A DNA stretch of 64,000 nt from assembly GCA_900549545.1 (NCBI GenBank), contig URPA01000003.1, positions 12,875-76,874 on the forward strand, given 5' to 3'. Shown here in pieces: positions 16,924 through 24,743 of the stretch. The translations under genes were made by a program, and so were the position numbers. Source of the stretch: an uncultured Eubacteriales bacterium (GTDB lineage Bacteria; Bacillota; Clostridia; Oscillospirales; Oscillospiraceae). Under the pieces are notes generated by a model. It did no database searches. It was given only the letters and a program-made list of their open reading frames with translations, and was not told where the DNA came from. Numbering within the stretch: the first letter of the stretch is position 1; each line of letters opens with the position of its first letter.

Positions 16924-17124
16924 TTACTTCATGCCGTTCTCATAGGCCTCGATCATCTTCTTGACCATCTGGCCGCCGACGGAACCGGCCTGACGGCTGG
17001 TGATGTCGCCGTTATAACCGTTCTTCAGGTTGACGCCAACCTCAGAAGCGGCCTCCATCTTAAACTTCTCCATAGCGTCGCGGGCTGCGGGGTTGACAAG
17101 ATGATTGGAATTTCTGGTAGACAT
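16924..17124 (-). CDS. Alpha/beta-type small acid-soluble spore protein
   Basis: DNA-binding protein that coats and protects spore DNA and is degraded by GPR protease at germination. It has 66 residues, with the family blocks NPAARDAMEKFKMEAASEVGV (containing the GPR-cleavage region) and DITSRQAGSVGGQMVKKMIEAYE. The start is ATG 17124 (MSTRNSN), nine bases after AAGGAG; the ATG at 17133 sits directly against that site and is unlikely. A sigma-G-like promoter lies upstream. Forespore expression is inferred from family and promoter. Confidence 0.95.
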   Translation of the reverse strand: MSTRNSNHLVNPAARDAMEKFKMEAASEVGVNLKNGYNGDITSRQAGSVGGQMVKKMIEAYENGMK

Positions 17125-17175
17125 AGCTTGCATCTCCTTTTCTCAAAAGATTTGGGTTTTCGGGTAGACAGTGAT

Positions 17176-17205
17176 TAAATTGGCATGCTGCTGCCGATTT
17201 ATTCA
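17176..17205 (-). promoter_or_regulatory. Sigma-G-like promoter of the SASP gene
   Basis: On the - strand, TGAATA (17205-17200) and CAATTTA (17182-17176) are separated by 17 bases, close to the sigma-G pattern GAATA-N17-CATNNTA. It lies about 50 bases before the SASP start. Confidence 0.6.
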
Positions 17206-17306
17206 GCGTTTACTCCAGCCCGTGCTTATCTTTTGCGAATGCGCTTAAGATATTCAAGAAAAAATATGCAATTTTTTCAAGTGGACCTTGATGCGGGGCA
17301 CTTTAC

Positions 17307-17335
17307 TTGACTTTTATGTGAGCTTACTCTACAAT
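17307..17335 (+). promoter_or_regulatory. Sigma-A promoter for the opine-dehydrogenase-like gene
   Basis: TTGACT (17307-17312), 17-base spacer, TACAAT (17330-17335), 37 bases upstream of the start codon. Confidence 0.6.
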
Positions 17336-17372
17336 ATTGATTTATTGAATAAATATAGATACGGAGATAGCT

Positions 17373-18452
17373 ATGAAAATTACTATTCTGGGCGCGGGAA
17401 ACATGGGCTGCGCCAATGCCGCTGACCTGACGCTCAAGGGCCACGAGGTGACGCTTGTCAAGACCTCTGGCTCCATGCACAACGACACTTTCAAATTTGT
17501 TTCCGAGCACGATAACCGCATCACGCTCTGGCAGGAGGGTGTGGAGCAGACGGCGCGGGTTCATGAGCTGACAACTAACCTTGACTCCATTAAAACCGCC
17601 GATCTTGTGTACATCACCACCCAGACCACCGTCCACGAGGCGCTTATCGAGCGCATTGCCCCCTATCTGCGCGACGGGCAGGCCGTGCTTATTACTCCGG
17701 GTTATTTCTCCACCGCCTATTTTCTCAAGCACTGCCCGGATAAAAAGCTCACCATCATTGAGGGGGAAAGCTCCACCATCGACTGCCGCATAGATGCCGA
17801 GGGCAAGGTGCGAGTGGGCTTCAGAAACGTGCGCAATCCGCTGGGTGTGTACCCGGCGGCAGATCTGCCAAAGGTGCGCCCAATGCTCGACTCCATGGGC
17901 TTTAACTATGTCTACCTCTCCTCCGTCATTGAGGCGGCGCTGCACAACCCGAATATGATGGTCCACTCCGTGGGCGCTATCATGAGCATCCCCCGCATTG
18001 AGAAAACCAAGGGCGAATACTGCATGTACTGGGAGGTCTGGACCCCGAGCGTGTATAAAATTCTCGACGCGCTGGACGATGAAAAGATGAACGTGCTTGA
18101 GCGCTTTGACTATGAGCGGCTGAGCTATTTTGACGCATGCAAGTTCCGCAACAGCCTCGATGATGACAGGGACGCGAAGGAGGTTTTTGAGGAGTACGCC
18201 GCCTCGCCCTACCGCGCGAAGGGCCCTACCACCGTGGACTCCCGCTACATCTCCGAGGATGTGCCGCAGGGGCTTGTGATGCTTGAGGCGCTCTCTGAGC
18301 ATCTGGGGCTTAAAACCCCGGTCTGCACGGGGCTTATCAATATCGCCTCCGCCGCTCTCGGGCGCGACCTTCGCGCCGATGGCAGGACGCTTCAGCGCCT
18401 TGGGGCGGAGAACGTCGCAAAAATCTTCGCGGACAGCGGAAGAAGCTTCTAA
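17373..18452 (+). CDS. NAD(P)-dependent opine/octopine dehydrogenase family protein
   Basis: Probably a soluble oxidoreductase that reductively couples an amino acid with a keto acid, or the reverse. The N-terminal Rossmann motif is ITILGAGNMGCANAADLTLKG; the C-terminal half matches the octopine/nopaline dehydrogenase domain, including NPNMMVHSVGAIM with the conserved catalytic His region and a distal GPTTVDSRYISEDVPQGL block. The length of 359 residues is normal. It starts 14 bases after a GGAGATAG site. Gut Clostridia often carry such genes without a known substrate, so no specific reaction is proposed. It has its own promoter and no partner gene. Confidence 0.82.
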   Translation: MKITILGAGNMGCANAADLTLKGHEVTLVKTSGSMHNDTFKFVSEHDNRITLWQEGVEQTARVHELTTNLDSIKTADLVYITTQTTVHEALIERIAPYLRDGQAVLITPGYFSTAYFLKHCPDKKLTIIEGESSTIDCRIDAEGKVRVGFRNVRNPLGVYPAADLPKVRPMLDSMGFNYVYLSSVIEAALHNPNMMVHSVGAIMSIPRIEKTKGEYCMYWEVWTPSVYKILDALDDEKMNVLERFDYERLSYFDACKFRNSLDDDRDAKEVFEEYAASPYRAKGPTTVDSRYISEDVPQGLVMLEALSEHLGLKTPVCTGLINIASAALGRDLRADGRTLQRLGAENVAKIFADSGRSF

Positions 18453-18466
18453 AGTGCGCATTTGCA

Positions 18467-18546
18467 TTGACAAAACGCAGGGTATTGGTATATTATGTTA
18501 ACATACCATATATATTATGTACGCATCACGTTTATACTATGTGATG
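18467..18546 (+). promoter_or_regulatory. Promoter with overlapping palindromes before the P-type ATPase homologue
   Basis: TTGACA (18467-18472) and TATTAT (18491-18496) with an 18-base spacer. Overlapping the -10 and start region is the perfect palindrome TATGTTAACATA (18494-18505). Further down, CATCAC (18524-18529) and GTGATG (18541-18546) form a second inverted repeat just before the ribosome binding site. These could be an operator and an RNA hairpin; no regulator is encoded nearby. Confidence 0.5.
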
Positions 18547-18562
18547 TGGAACGGAGATAGCT

Positions 18563-20557
18563 ATGAGCAAGCATCTTTCGCCCTCGAAAAAGATAAATTT
18601 CAGCACTGACGCTGTGAAATCCATGCTGAAAACAGGCATTTCAGCGCCCCTGTCCGACAGTGACGAGCCGGAGGACGGCGGTATTTTCTCCGCCCGGGAG
18701 CTGGGGATTGCCATCGCGGCGGGCGTGCTGCTTGTCGGGGTCTGGTCCCTGCCGACGCAGGGGTGGCTGCGCTTATGCTCATACCTCATTCCGGCGCTTC
18801 TCGCGGGCTATACCGCAATAAGGCGGGCCATTGACCAGCTTTTGAGCCGCCGGTTTTTAACGCGCGATACGCTGTGTATTCTTGTCGCCGTCATCGCCTT
18901 CTGCCTTGGCAAGGCGTCCACCGGGGCGCTTGTCATGGTGCTCTACCGCCTGCTGCGCCTTGTGGAGGCCTTTTTGACAGAGCGCGTGCGCATGGACGAG
19001 GAGGCTATATACTCGGTGCTGCCGGAAAAGGCCTGCGTCCAGAGCGGCAACGGCGTTGAGAGCGTGGACGCGAAGAGCTTCATGCCGGGGGCTGTTTTAG
19101 TGGTCGAGCCGGGAGATGTTGTTGCGCTCGACGGGGTGATAATTGACGGCGTCACCGCTTTTGACACCTCCCCTATTACCGGGGAAAAGACGCCCTTCAA
19201 CGGCGCGGTGGGCTGCCCTGTTGCCGCCGGATACGTTAACCGCACCGGGGCTATCCGCGTTGAAGTCACCCGCCGGCAGCAGGATTCGCTTGCCGCGCAG
19301 ATGGCGAGAAACGTCATCACCCGGGAGGGCTTTCATTCAAAGCTTGAGGGCTTCACCCTGCGCTTTACAAAGCTCTATACTCCGATTGCTTTTGTCATTG
19401 CCGTTATTCTGGCGGTCATTCCGCCCATTTTCGGCGGCGGCTGGCTCAACTGGCTCTCGCGGGCCGGGGCGTTTTTGGTCGCCGCGTCGCCCTCGGGCCT
19501 TGCTGTCTGCGTCCGGTGCATGTACTCCGCGGGGATGCGAAGCGCCCTGCGCAGCGGCATTCTCATTGAGGGGACGCCGTTTTTGGAGGCTCTTTCCAAG
19601 GTTGATGTGCTTGTCATGTGCAAAACCGGCATCGTCACCGACGGGCGGTATGCTGTCACCGGCGTGTTCCCGGACGGAGATTTCACCGAGCAGGAGCTTC
19701 TCTCCACCGCCGCCGAGGCCGAGCGCGGCTCAAAGCACGGCGCTGCCCGCGCCCTGCGCACCGCCGCCGGTATTTCCGACGAGGAAGATACAATAAGCAT
19801 TGAGGAGCTACCCGGCAAGGGCATCAGCGCCTTTGTCCAGTCCCACCATGTGTATGTCGGCACAGCCGCGCTTCTTGAGGAGCACGGCATACGCTACACC
19901 CGCCCCAACCGGACAGGGGCCGCTGTCCACGTGGCGCTGGATAATGTCTATATGGGCCATATCACGCTCACGGACAGGGTGCGCGAGGGGTCTTTTGACG
20001 CGCTGGAGGCCGTGCGCCATATGGGCGTTACAACGCTCGTGATGCTCACGGGAGATGTGCTGTCGGTAGCCCGGCCGGTAGCGTCGAAGCTGAATTTTGA
20101 CATGATACGCGCGGAGCTCTCCCCGGAGGGGAAGCTCTCCGCCGTTGAATATCTGGCCGAGAACCGCGCCGTAAACGCAACGCTTGCCTTTATCGGCAAC
20201 GCGGAGACGGACAGCGATATAATGGCCAAAGCAGACCTCGGCATAGCCTTTGACGCGGCGCGGTCTGAGGATGCGCCAGAGCGCGCGGACGTGCTCATAA
20301 TGTCGGACAATATCCGCCGCCTGCCCTGTGCGCTGAAAATTGCGGGGCTTACGGTCAACGGCGCGAAGCTGAGCATAGGCGTTGTGCTGGGGCTCAAAGC
20401 CGTGGTGCTGGTGCTCTCGGCGCTGGGGCTGCTGCCCATCTTCGCCGCGGCTGGCATCGAAACCGCCGCTGGGCTTTTCGCCGCGATAAATGCCCTGCGC
20501 GCCTGCGGCTTTGACAAGAAAATGGAGAGGCAGTTTATAAACAATGAACGCATATGA
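18563..20557 (+). CDS. Catalytically degenerate P1B-type ATPase homologue
   Basis: A 664-residue membrane protein with the full plan of a heavy-metal P-type ATPase without an N-terminal metal-binding domain: helices at about 48-65, 72-95 and 103-125, an actuator domain, a helix pair near 275-320, a P/N domain and two C-terminal helices. The actuator TGE motif is kept (206-208). However, the phosphorylation motif DKTGT is CKTGI (Cys353), the transmembrane CPC is SPS (309-311), the nucleotide-site HP is HG (392-393) and GDGxNDxP is GNAETDSD (545-552). With no phospho-acceptor Asp, a normal Post-Albers cycle is impossible. The frame is intact and codon use is like its neighbours, so it seems to be maintained rather than decaying. 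It may be regulatory, a channel or a binding protein; this is inference. Confidence 0.85.
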   Translation: MSKHLSPSKKINFSTDAVKSMLKTGISAPLSDSDEPEDGGIFSARELGIAIAAGVLLVGVWSLPTQGWLRLCSYLIPALLAGYTAIRRAIDQLLSRRFLTRDTLCILVAVIAFCLGKASTGALVMVLYRLLRLVEAFLTERVRMDEEAIYSVLPEKACVQSGNGVESVDAKSFMPGAVLVVEPGDVVALDGVIIDGVTAFDTSPITGEKTPFNGAVGCPVAAGYVNRTGAIRVEVTRRQQDSLAAQMARNVITREGFHSKLEGFTLRFTKLYTPIAFVIAVILAVIPPIFGGGWLNWLSRAGAFLVAASPSGLAVCVRCMYSAGMRSALRSGILIEGTPFLEALSKVDVLVMCKTGIVTDGRYAVTGVFPDGDFTEQELLSTAAEAERGSKHGAARALRTAAGISDEEDTISIEELPGKGISAFVQSHHVYVGTAALLEEHGIRYTRPNRTGAAVHVALDNVYMGHITLTDRVREGSFDALEAVRHMGVTTLVMLTGDVLSVARPVASKLNFDMIRAELSPEGKLSAVEYLAENRAVNATLAFIGNAETDSDIMAKADLGIAFDAARSEDAPERADVLIMSDNIRRLPCALKIAGLTVNGAKLSIGVVLGLKAVVLVLSALGLLPIFAAAGIETAAGLFAAINALRACGFDKKMERQFINNERI

Positions 20558-21107
20558 TTTTGACCAGACTATTTTTCAGCCGGACAGCTCCTACTGCTTT
20601 GTGATGTTCTGCCTCAAGCGGCACCCGTGGGCGCTGCTGAAAACTCTGCCGGGCGTTGCCTCCGCCGGGATCAGGCTGATGATGAAAAAGGCAAACACCA
20701 AAGCCCTGAAGGAGAAGGTTTTCGCTTTTCTTGCTGACCTTGAGGATGTGGACGGCGAGGTTTCAGCCTTCTGGCGGCAGCACCGGGCGAATGTTGAGCC
20801 GTGGTACCTGAATCAGCGCCGCGACGATGACCTTATTATCTCCGCATCTCCGGAGTTTCTGCTCCGGCCTATCGCCGAGGAGCTGGGCTTTGGGCTTATT
20901 GCGACCGTGATGGATAAAAACACGGGCCGTATCATAGGCAAAAATTGCCACGACATGGAGAAGGTGCGCCGCTTCCGTGAGGTTTACGGCGACGCCACGC
21001 CCGAGCGGTTTTACTCCGATTCTCTTTCTGACTCCCCCATGGCGGAAATTTCCGAGAGCGCGTTTTTGGTAGATAAAGGAAAAATTTCTCCATGGCCGGA
21101 AAAATAA
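20544..21107 (+). CDS. HAD-IB family phosphatase
   Basis: Probably a cytoplasmic phosphomonoesterase of the SerB-like HAD subfamily. Motif I is AYDFDQTIF (nucleophile Asp5 and acid Asp7), motif II ISAS near residue 99, a Lys follows, and motif IV is FYSDSLSDSPM near residue 157; all are intact. A helical cap lies between residues 15 and 80. It begins 14 bases inside the end of the degenerate P-type ATPase gene, so the two are translationally coupled. The substrate is unknown. Notably, this gene keeps the HAD chemistry that its partner has lost. Confidence 0.83.
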   Translation: MNAYDFDQTIFQPDSSYCFVMFCLKRHPWALLKTLPGVASAGIRLMMKKANTKALKEKVFAFLADLEDVDGEVSAFWRQHRANVEPWYLNQRRDDDLIISASPEFLLRPIAEELGFGLIATVMDKNTGRIIGKNCHDMEKVRRFREVYGDATPERFYSDSLSDSPMAEISESAFLVDKGKISPWPEK

Positions 21108-21117
21108 ATACATTCAG

Positions 21118-21452
21118 GGCAGAGCTGCACCACAGCTCTGCCTGAGACTGTCAAAAACCTATGTTAAAATGTGAAGATTAAGAAGCAGCGGGGGTGCTCG
21201 AGGGGTAGCGAAGCGGCGGCGCGGTAGTGAATGATATGCCGGTGGCATATCAGAGCCGCGCCGTGACCGAGCCTCAGCGAGACAGGCCCACCTCGTGTAC
21301 AATAACCCGCCGCAGAAAAGACCGTATTTACGGGCTTTTCGGGCGAAGCAGCGTTTTGAATTAGTTCAAAACGCTCGGCGGTTGAAGCGGTCAAAAAAGT
21401 CCTTGTAGGACTTTTTTGACAAGCTGGGGCAGAGCTGCACCGCAGCTCTGCC
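21118..21452. repeat. Array of six inverted repeats in a 466-base intergenic region
   Basis: This gap between the HAD gene and the Fe-S flavoprotein gene holds no convincing frame but is full of stems: GGCAGAGCTG/CAGCTCTGCC (21118-21142); a two-part stem CGGCGCGG/CCGCGCCG (21217-21224 with 21256-21263) enclosing TGATATGCC/GGCATATCA; GAAAAG/CTTTTC with an inner CCGT/ACGG (about 21315-21340); an 11-base stem AGCGTTTTGAA (21350-21360 with 21365-21375); a 13-base stem GTCAAAAAAGTCC (21390-21402 with 21408-21420); and a second copy of the first stem (21428-21452). The final one is followed by TTTTTTAT and looks like a terminator. Confidence 0.75.
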
Positions 21453-21459
21453 TTTTTTA
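21428..21459 (+). terminator. Intrinsic terminator ending the hairpin array
   Basis: Perfect 10-base stem GGCAGAGCTG/CAGCTCTGCC with a 5-base loop, followed by TTTTTTAT. The same stem occurs 310 bases upstream at 21118 without a T-run. Confidence 0.75.
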
Positions 21460-21502
21460 TACTTGTTGATACAAATTTCAAATATTGTAGCAGGGGCTAT
21501 TA

Positions 21503-21531
21503 TTGAAAAATACCGGAATGTGTGGTATACT
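21503..21531 (+). promoter_or_regulatory. Sigma-A promoter of the Fe-S flavoprotein gene
   Basis: TTGAAA (21503-21508), 17-base spacer, TATACT (21526-21531), 42 bases upstream of the start codon. Confidence 0.65.
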
Positions 21532-21573
21532 TGCCAAAAAAGCAACAAATTTTAATAACAGAGGTGCAAAAGA

Positions 21574-24258
21574 ATGGAAAAACGCCCCAATATTCTCAAA
21601 CTCGCGTCGAAGGTCTGTCTTGAGGGTCTGACCTACACCGGTGTCACCTACAATGACCCCGAGTATAAGATTCTTGAGCCCATCGTTGATGACGATATGT
21701 GCTTTGTCATGATGCACATGCGTCTCGAAACCCCCCGCACTGTGGAGGACATCGCCCGCCGCTGCAAAAAGAGCGTGGAGTACACCCAGGAGCAGCTTGA
21801 TAAGCTGGTCGATACCGGCGTTATCCGTGTCCGTTATCTCGACGGTGAGCCCGGATATCTCTACCCCATCTGGGTTCCCGGCATTATGGAAGGCGTGCTG
21901 AGCAAGAAAGAGCAGTGCGAGAAGTACCCCGTGCTTGCCGAGTGCTTTGAGGAGTACACCCGCCGCCGCACCGCTCCCCTTGTGCCTATGATGGGCCGCG
22001 GCATGTCCATGATGCGCGTCATGCCCGTTGAGAGCGCTATCGAGAACAATTCCCGCACCGCAAGCTATGATGAGCTGTCCACCCTGATTGAAAAGGCCAC
22101 CGCCATCTCCGTCGGCCCCTGCTCCTGCCGCCGTACCCGCCGCATCATGGGCGAGGGCTGCGGCCATCTTGAAGAGGATATGTGCATGTACCTCAACGAC
22201 AATGCCATTCACTTCTCCAAGACCGGCGAGCACAGGCTTATCGACAAGGCAGAGGCCTATGAGATTCTCAAGCGCGCCGAGGATAACGGCCTTGTCCACG
22301 AGATAAACCAGGCCCCCGGTTTTGAGGATGCCTCCGCCATCTGCAACTGCTGCTCCTGCTCCTGCCTGTCCCTGCGCTTCGCGGCAATGTTCCGCCGCCC
22401 GGACGGTATGCGCTCGAACTACAAGGCAGTTATCGACAAAAATAATTGCGTGGCATGCGGTCAGTGCGTTGAAAACTGCCAGACCAACGCCCTCAAGCTC
22501 GGTCAGAAGCTGTGCGAGATCATCCCCGACGAGAAGGACGATCCGTACATCGACGTCAAGACCAGCCTGATGGACAAGTCCACATACAATTACGACTACC
22601 GCACCACCCGCAGCGACGTGGTCGAGAGCGGCACATCCCCCTGCAAGGCCGCCTGCCCCGCCCATATCCCCGTGCAGGGCTACATAAAGCTCGCCTCTCA
22701 GGGCAGATACACCGAGGCTCTTGAGCTCATTAAGAAGGAGAACCCCTTCCCCGCCGTCTGCGGCCGCATCTGCAACAAGGCCTGCGAGGATGCCTGCACC
22801 CGCGCCAAGCTCGACTCCGCCGTCGCTATCGACGATATCAAGAAGTTCATCGCCGAGAAGGACCTCAACGCCGAGACCCGCTTCGTTCCCAAGATGCTCA
22901 ACCAGATTGGCAGACCCTATCCGGAGAAGATTGCCGTCATCGGTGCCGGCCCCGCCGGTATGAGCTGCGCCTACTATCTGGCCGTCAAGGGCTACCCCGT
23001 GACCGTTTTCGAGAAGGAAAAGGTCCTCGGCGGTATGCTCACCATGGGCATCCCCTCCTTCCGTCTTGATAAGGCCGTTGTCAATGCTGAGATCGACATT
23101 CTGCGCGAGATCGGCGTTGAGTTCAAGACCGGCGTCGAGATTGGCAAGGATGTCACCCTCGCCCAGCTGCGCGAGCAGGGCTACAAGGCCTTCTATCTCG
23201 CCATCGGCGCTTCCCGCGGCACCGCCGTCGGCTGCCCGGGCGATGATCTCCCCGGCGTTTACACCGGCATCGACTTCCTGCGCGAGGTCAACACCGGCAA
23301 TAAGCCCGAGCTTGGCGACTCCGTGGCCGTTATCGGCGGCGGCAACGTCGCCATCGACGTGGCCCGCAGCGCCGTGCGTCTTGGCGCGAAGGACGTCACC
23401 CTCATCTACCGCCGCGGCAGAGACGAGATGCCCGCCGCCGACGATGAGGTCGCCGAGGCTGAGGAAGAGGGCGTGAAGCTGCGCTTCCTGTCCGCTCCCG
23501 TTGAGATTCTGGGTGACGGCAAGGTCAGCTCGATAAAGCTTGAGCTTATGAAGCTTGGCGAGCCTGACGAGAAGGGCCGCCGCAAGCCCGTCGGCACCGG
23601 CGAGTTTGAGACTATCCCCGTCACCGCCGTTATCTCCGCTATCGGTCAGAAGATAGATATGTGCGGCATTGACAATGGCACCGGTATGCAGTTTGCGCGC
23701 AACGGCGCAGTTCTGGCTGACTCTGTCACCTATCAGACCGGCGAGAGCGATGTGTTCGCGGGCGGCGATGTCGTCACCGGCCCGAGCTTCGCTATCGATG
23801 CGATTGCCGCCGGTAAGGAGGGCGCCATCTCCATCCACCGCTATGTCCACCAGCACACGCTGACCCTCGGCCGCGACCGCAGGGACTACAAGGCTCTTGA
23901 TAAGTCCAATGTGGCTCTGGCCCTCAACAGCTTTGACAACGCCCCGCGTCAGAAGGCCGCCTCCGCCAGCGTTGAGGAAGCGAAGAAGACCTTCGCCGAT
24001 CTGCGCGGCACCCTCACCGAGGAGCAGATAAAGAAGGAAGCCGACCGCTGCCTCGGCTGCGGCGCTGTGACTATCGACGAGTACATGTGCATCGGCTGCG
24101 GCATCTGCACCACCAAGTGCAAGTTTGACGCTATCCGCCTCGAGAAGGTCAGCGATTATAAGGCTGAGTCCTACTTCAAGCTTCTTGGCAACATTGCCGG
24201 CCATGTTCCCACGGCTGTCAGCAAGGTGGTTGCCAACAAGATAAGCTTCCGCAAGTGA
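21574..24258 (+). CDS. Multidomain Fe-S flavoprotein, GltD-like NAD(P)-dependent oxidoreductase
   Basis: An 894-residue cytoplasmic redox enzyme. Residues 1-110 look like a winged-helix-type segment. Residues 180-305 hold many Cys (PCSCRR near 183, CNCCSCSC near 258-264) and a 4Fe-4S ferredoxin motif CVACGQCVENC (292-302). Residues 355-420 resemble the Cys-rich N-terminus of glutamate synthase small subunit (CKAACPAHIPVQGYI, CGRICNKACEDAC). Residues 450-790 are the FAD/NAD(P) unit, with GAGPAG (457-462) and GGGNVA (588-593), and residues 826-854 carry a closing ferredoxin motif (CLGCG, CIGCGICTTKC). It is strongly expressed-looking in codon use. It probably moves electrons between NAD(P)H and ferredoxin or a partner enzyme; the physiological acceptor is unknown. 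hypA follows 16 bases later. Confidence 0.85.
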   Translation: MEKRPNILKLASKVCLEGLTYTGVTYNDPEYKILEPIVDDDMCFVMMHMRLETPRTVEDIARRCKKSVEYTQEQLDKLVDTGVIRVRYLDGEPGYLYPIWVPGIMEGVLSKKEQCEKYPVLAECFEEYTRRRTAPLVPMMGRGMSMMRVMPVESAIENNSRTASYDELSTLIEKATAISVGPCSCRRTRRIMGEGCGHLEEDMCMYLNDNAIHFSKTGEHRLIDKAEAYEILKRAEDNGLVHEINQAPGFEDASAICNCCSCSCLSLRFAAMFRRPDGMRSNYKAVIDKNNCVACGQCVENCQTNALKLGQKLCEIIPDEKDDPYIDVKTSLMDKSTYNYDYRTTRSDVVESGTSPCKAACPAHIPVQGYIKLASQGRYTEALELIKKENPFPAVCGRICNKACEDACTRAKLDSAVAIDDIKKFIAEKDLNAETRFVPKMLNQIGRPYPEKIAVIGAGPAGMSCAYYLAVKGYPVTVFEKEKVLGGMLTMGIPSFRLDKAVVNAEIDILREIGVEFKTGVEIGKDVTLAQLREQGYKAFYLAIGASRGTAVGCPGDDLPGVYTGIDFLREVNTGNKPELGDSVAVIGGGNVAIDVARSAVRLGAKDVTLIYRRGRDEMPAADDEVAEAEEEGVKLRFLSAPVEILGDGKVSSIKLELMKLGEPDEKGRRKPVGTGEFETIPVTAVISAIGQKIDMCGIDNGTGMQFARNGAVLADSVTYQTGESDVFAGGDVVTGPSFAIDAIAAGKEGAISIHRYVHQHTLTLGRDRRDYKALDKSNVALALNSFDNAPRQKAASASVEEAKKTFADLRGTLTEEQIKKEADRCLGCGAVTIDEYMCIGCGICTTKCKFDAIRLEKVSDYKAESYFKLLGNIAGHVPTAVSKVVANKISFRK

Positions 24259-24274
24259 GGTCCGGTGTCAGAAA

Positions 24275-24625
24275 ATGCATGAGATTGGCATAGTCAGAAG
24301 CATGTGCAAAACCGTTCTCGATTACGCAGCCGAGCAGAATGTCCACAAGATAAGCGAGATCGTATGCGAGGTTGGTGAGCTGTCTCTGGTTATCCCGGAG
24401 TATGTCGAAAAGCTCTACCCCGCGGTAATTGAGGGGACGATGCTTGAAAACACCAAGCTCATCCTTGAGCCTGTCCCCGGCCTCGCCGAGTGCGACGACT
24501 GCGACGAGATATTCAACGTTGTCGAGAACAAGGGCTACTGCCCCAACTGCGGCAGCTTCGATAAGACAGTCCTCAGCGGCGCGGAATTCAGCATCAAGGA
24601 AATCCACGTGCCGGAGGAAAAATAA
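24275..24625 (+). CDS. hypA: Hydrogenase/urease-type nickel metallochaperone HypA
   Basis: Delivers nickel during maturation of [NiFe]-hydrogenase, sometimes of other nickel enzymes. At 116 residues it keeps the invariant MHE start (His2 binds nickel), Glu3 and a zinc site with two CxxC motifs (CDDC near 73 and CPNC near 90). The start is fixed by the MHE motif. It is 16 bases after the Fe-S flavoprotein gene and probably cotranscribed with it. No hypB or hydrogenase gene is in the window, so the client is unknown. Confidence 0.92.
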   Translation: MHEIGIVRSMCKTVLDYAAEQNVHKISEIVCEVGELSLVIPEYVEKLYPAVIEGTMLENTKLILEPVPGLAECDDCDEIFNVVENKGYCPNCGSFDKTVLSGAEFSIKEIHVPEEK

Positions 24626-24636
24626 AACACGCAAAA

Positions 24637-24669
24637 CAGGGGTTCGGTTCGCCGGGCCCCTGAATTTTT
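24637..24669 (+). terminator. Intrinsic terminator after hypA
   Basis: An 11-base stem (24637-24647 with 24652-24662, two G-T pairs), a TTCG tetraloop, then AATTTTTC. It lies 11 bases after the hypA stop. Confidence 0.85.
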
Positions 24670-24743
24670 CTATTTGGGCAATGATTTGTTCATAAAGCGG
24701 TGGTATAATATCTTCGTATTCTGCGAAAGGACAAATTTTTGCT

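Noticed and set aside
17277..18473. A 398-codon - strand frame opposite the opine-dehydrogenase-like gene
   Set aside because: Composition and lack of a ribosome binding site mark it as a shadow of the + strand enzyme, which has a Rossmann motif.
18563..20557. Pseudogene call for the P-type ATPase homologue
   Set aside because: The frame is complete with intact termini, a promoter, a ribosome binding site and normal codon use; loss is confined to catalytic motifs, so it is treated as a gene for a degenerate protein.
21478..24204. A 908-codon open frame on the - strand opposite the Fe-S flavoprotein gene
   Set aside because: It is an antisense shadow produced by strong codon bias; the translation is a low-complexity Gly/Ala/Val/Asp-rich sequence without motifs, and the + strand protein has clear FAD and Fe-S motifs.
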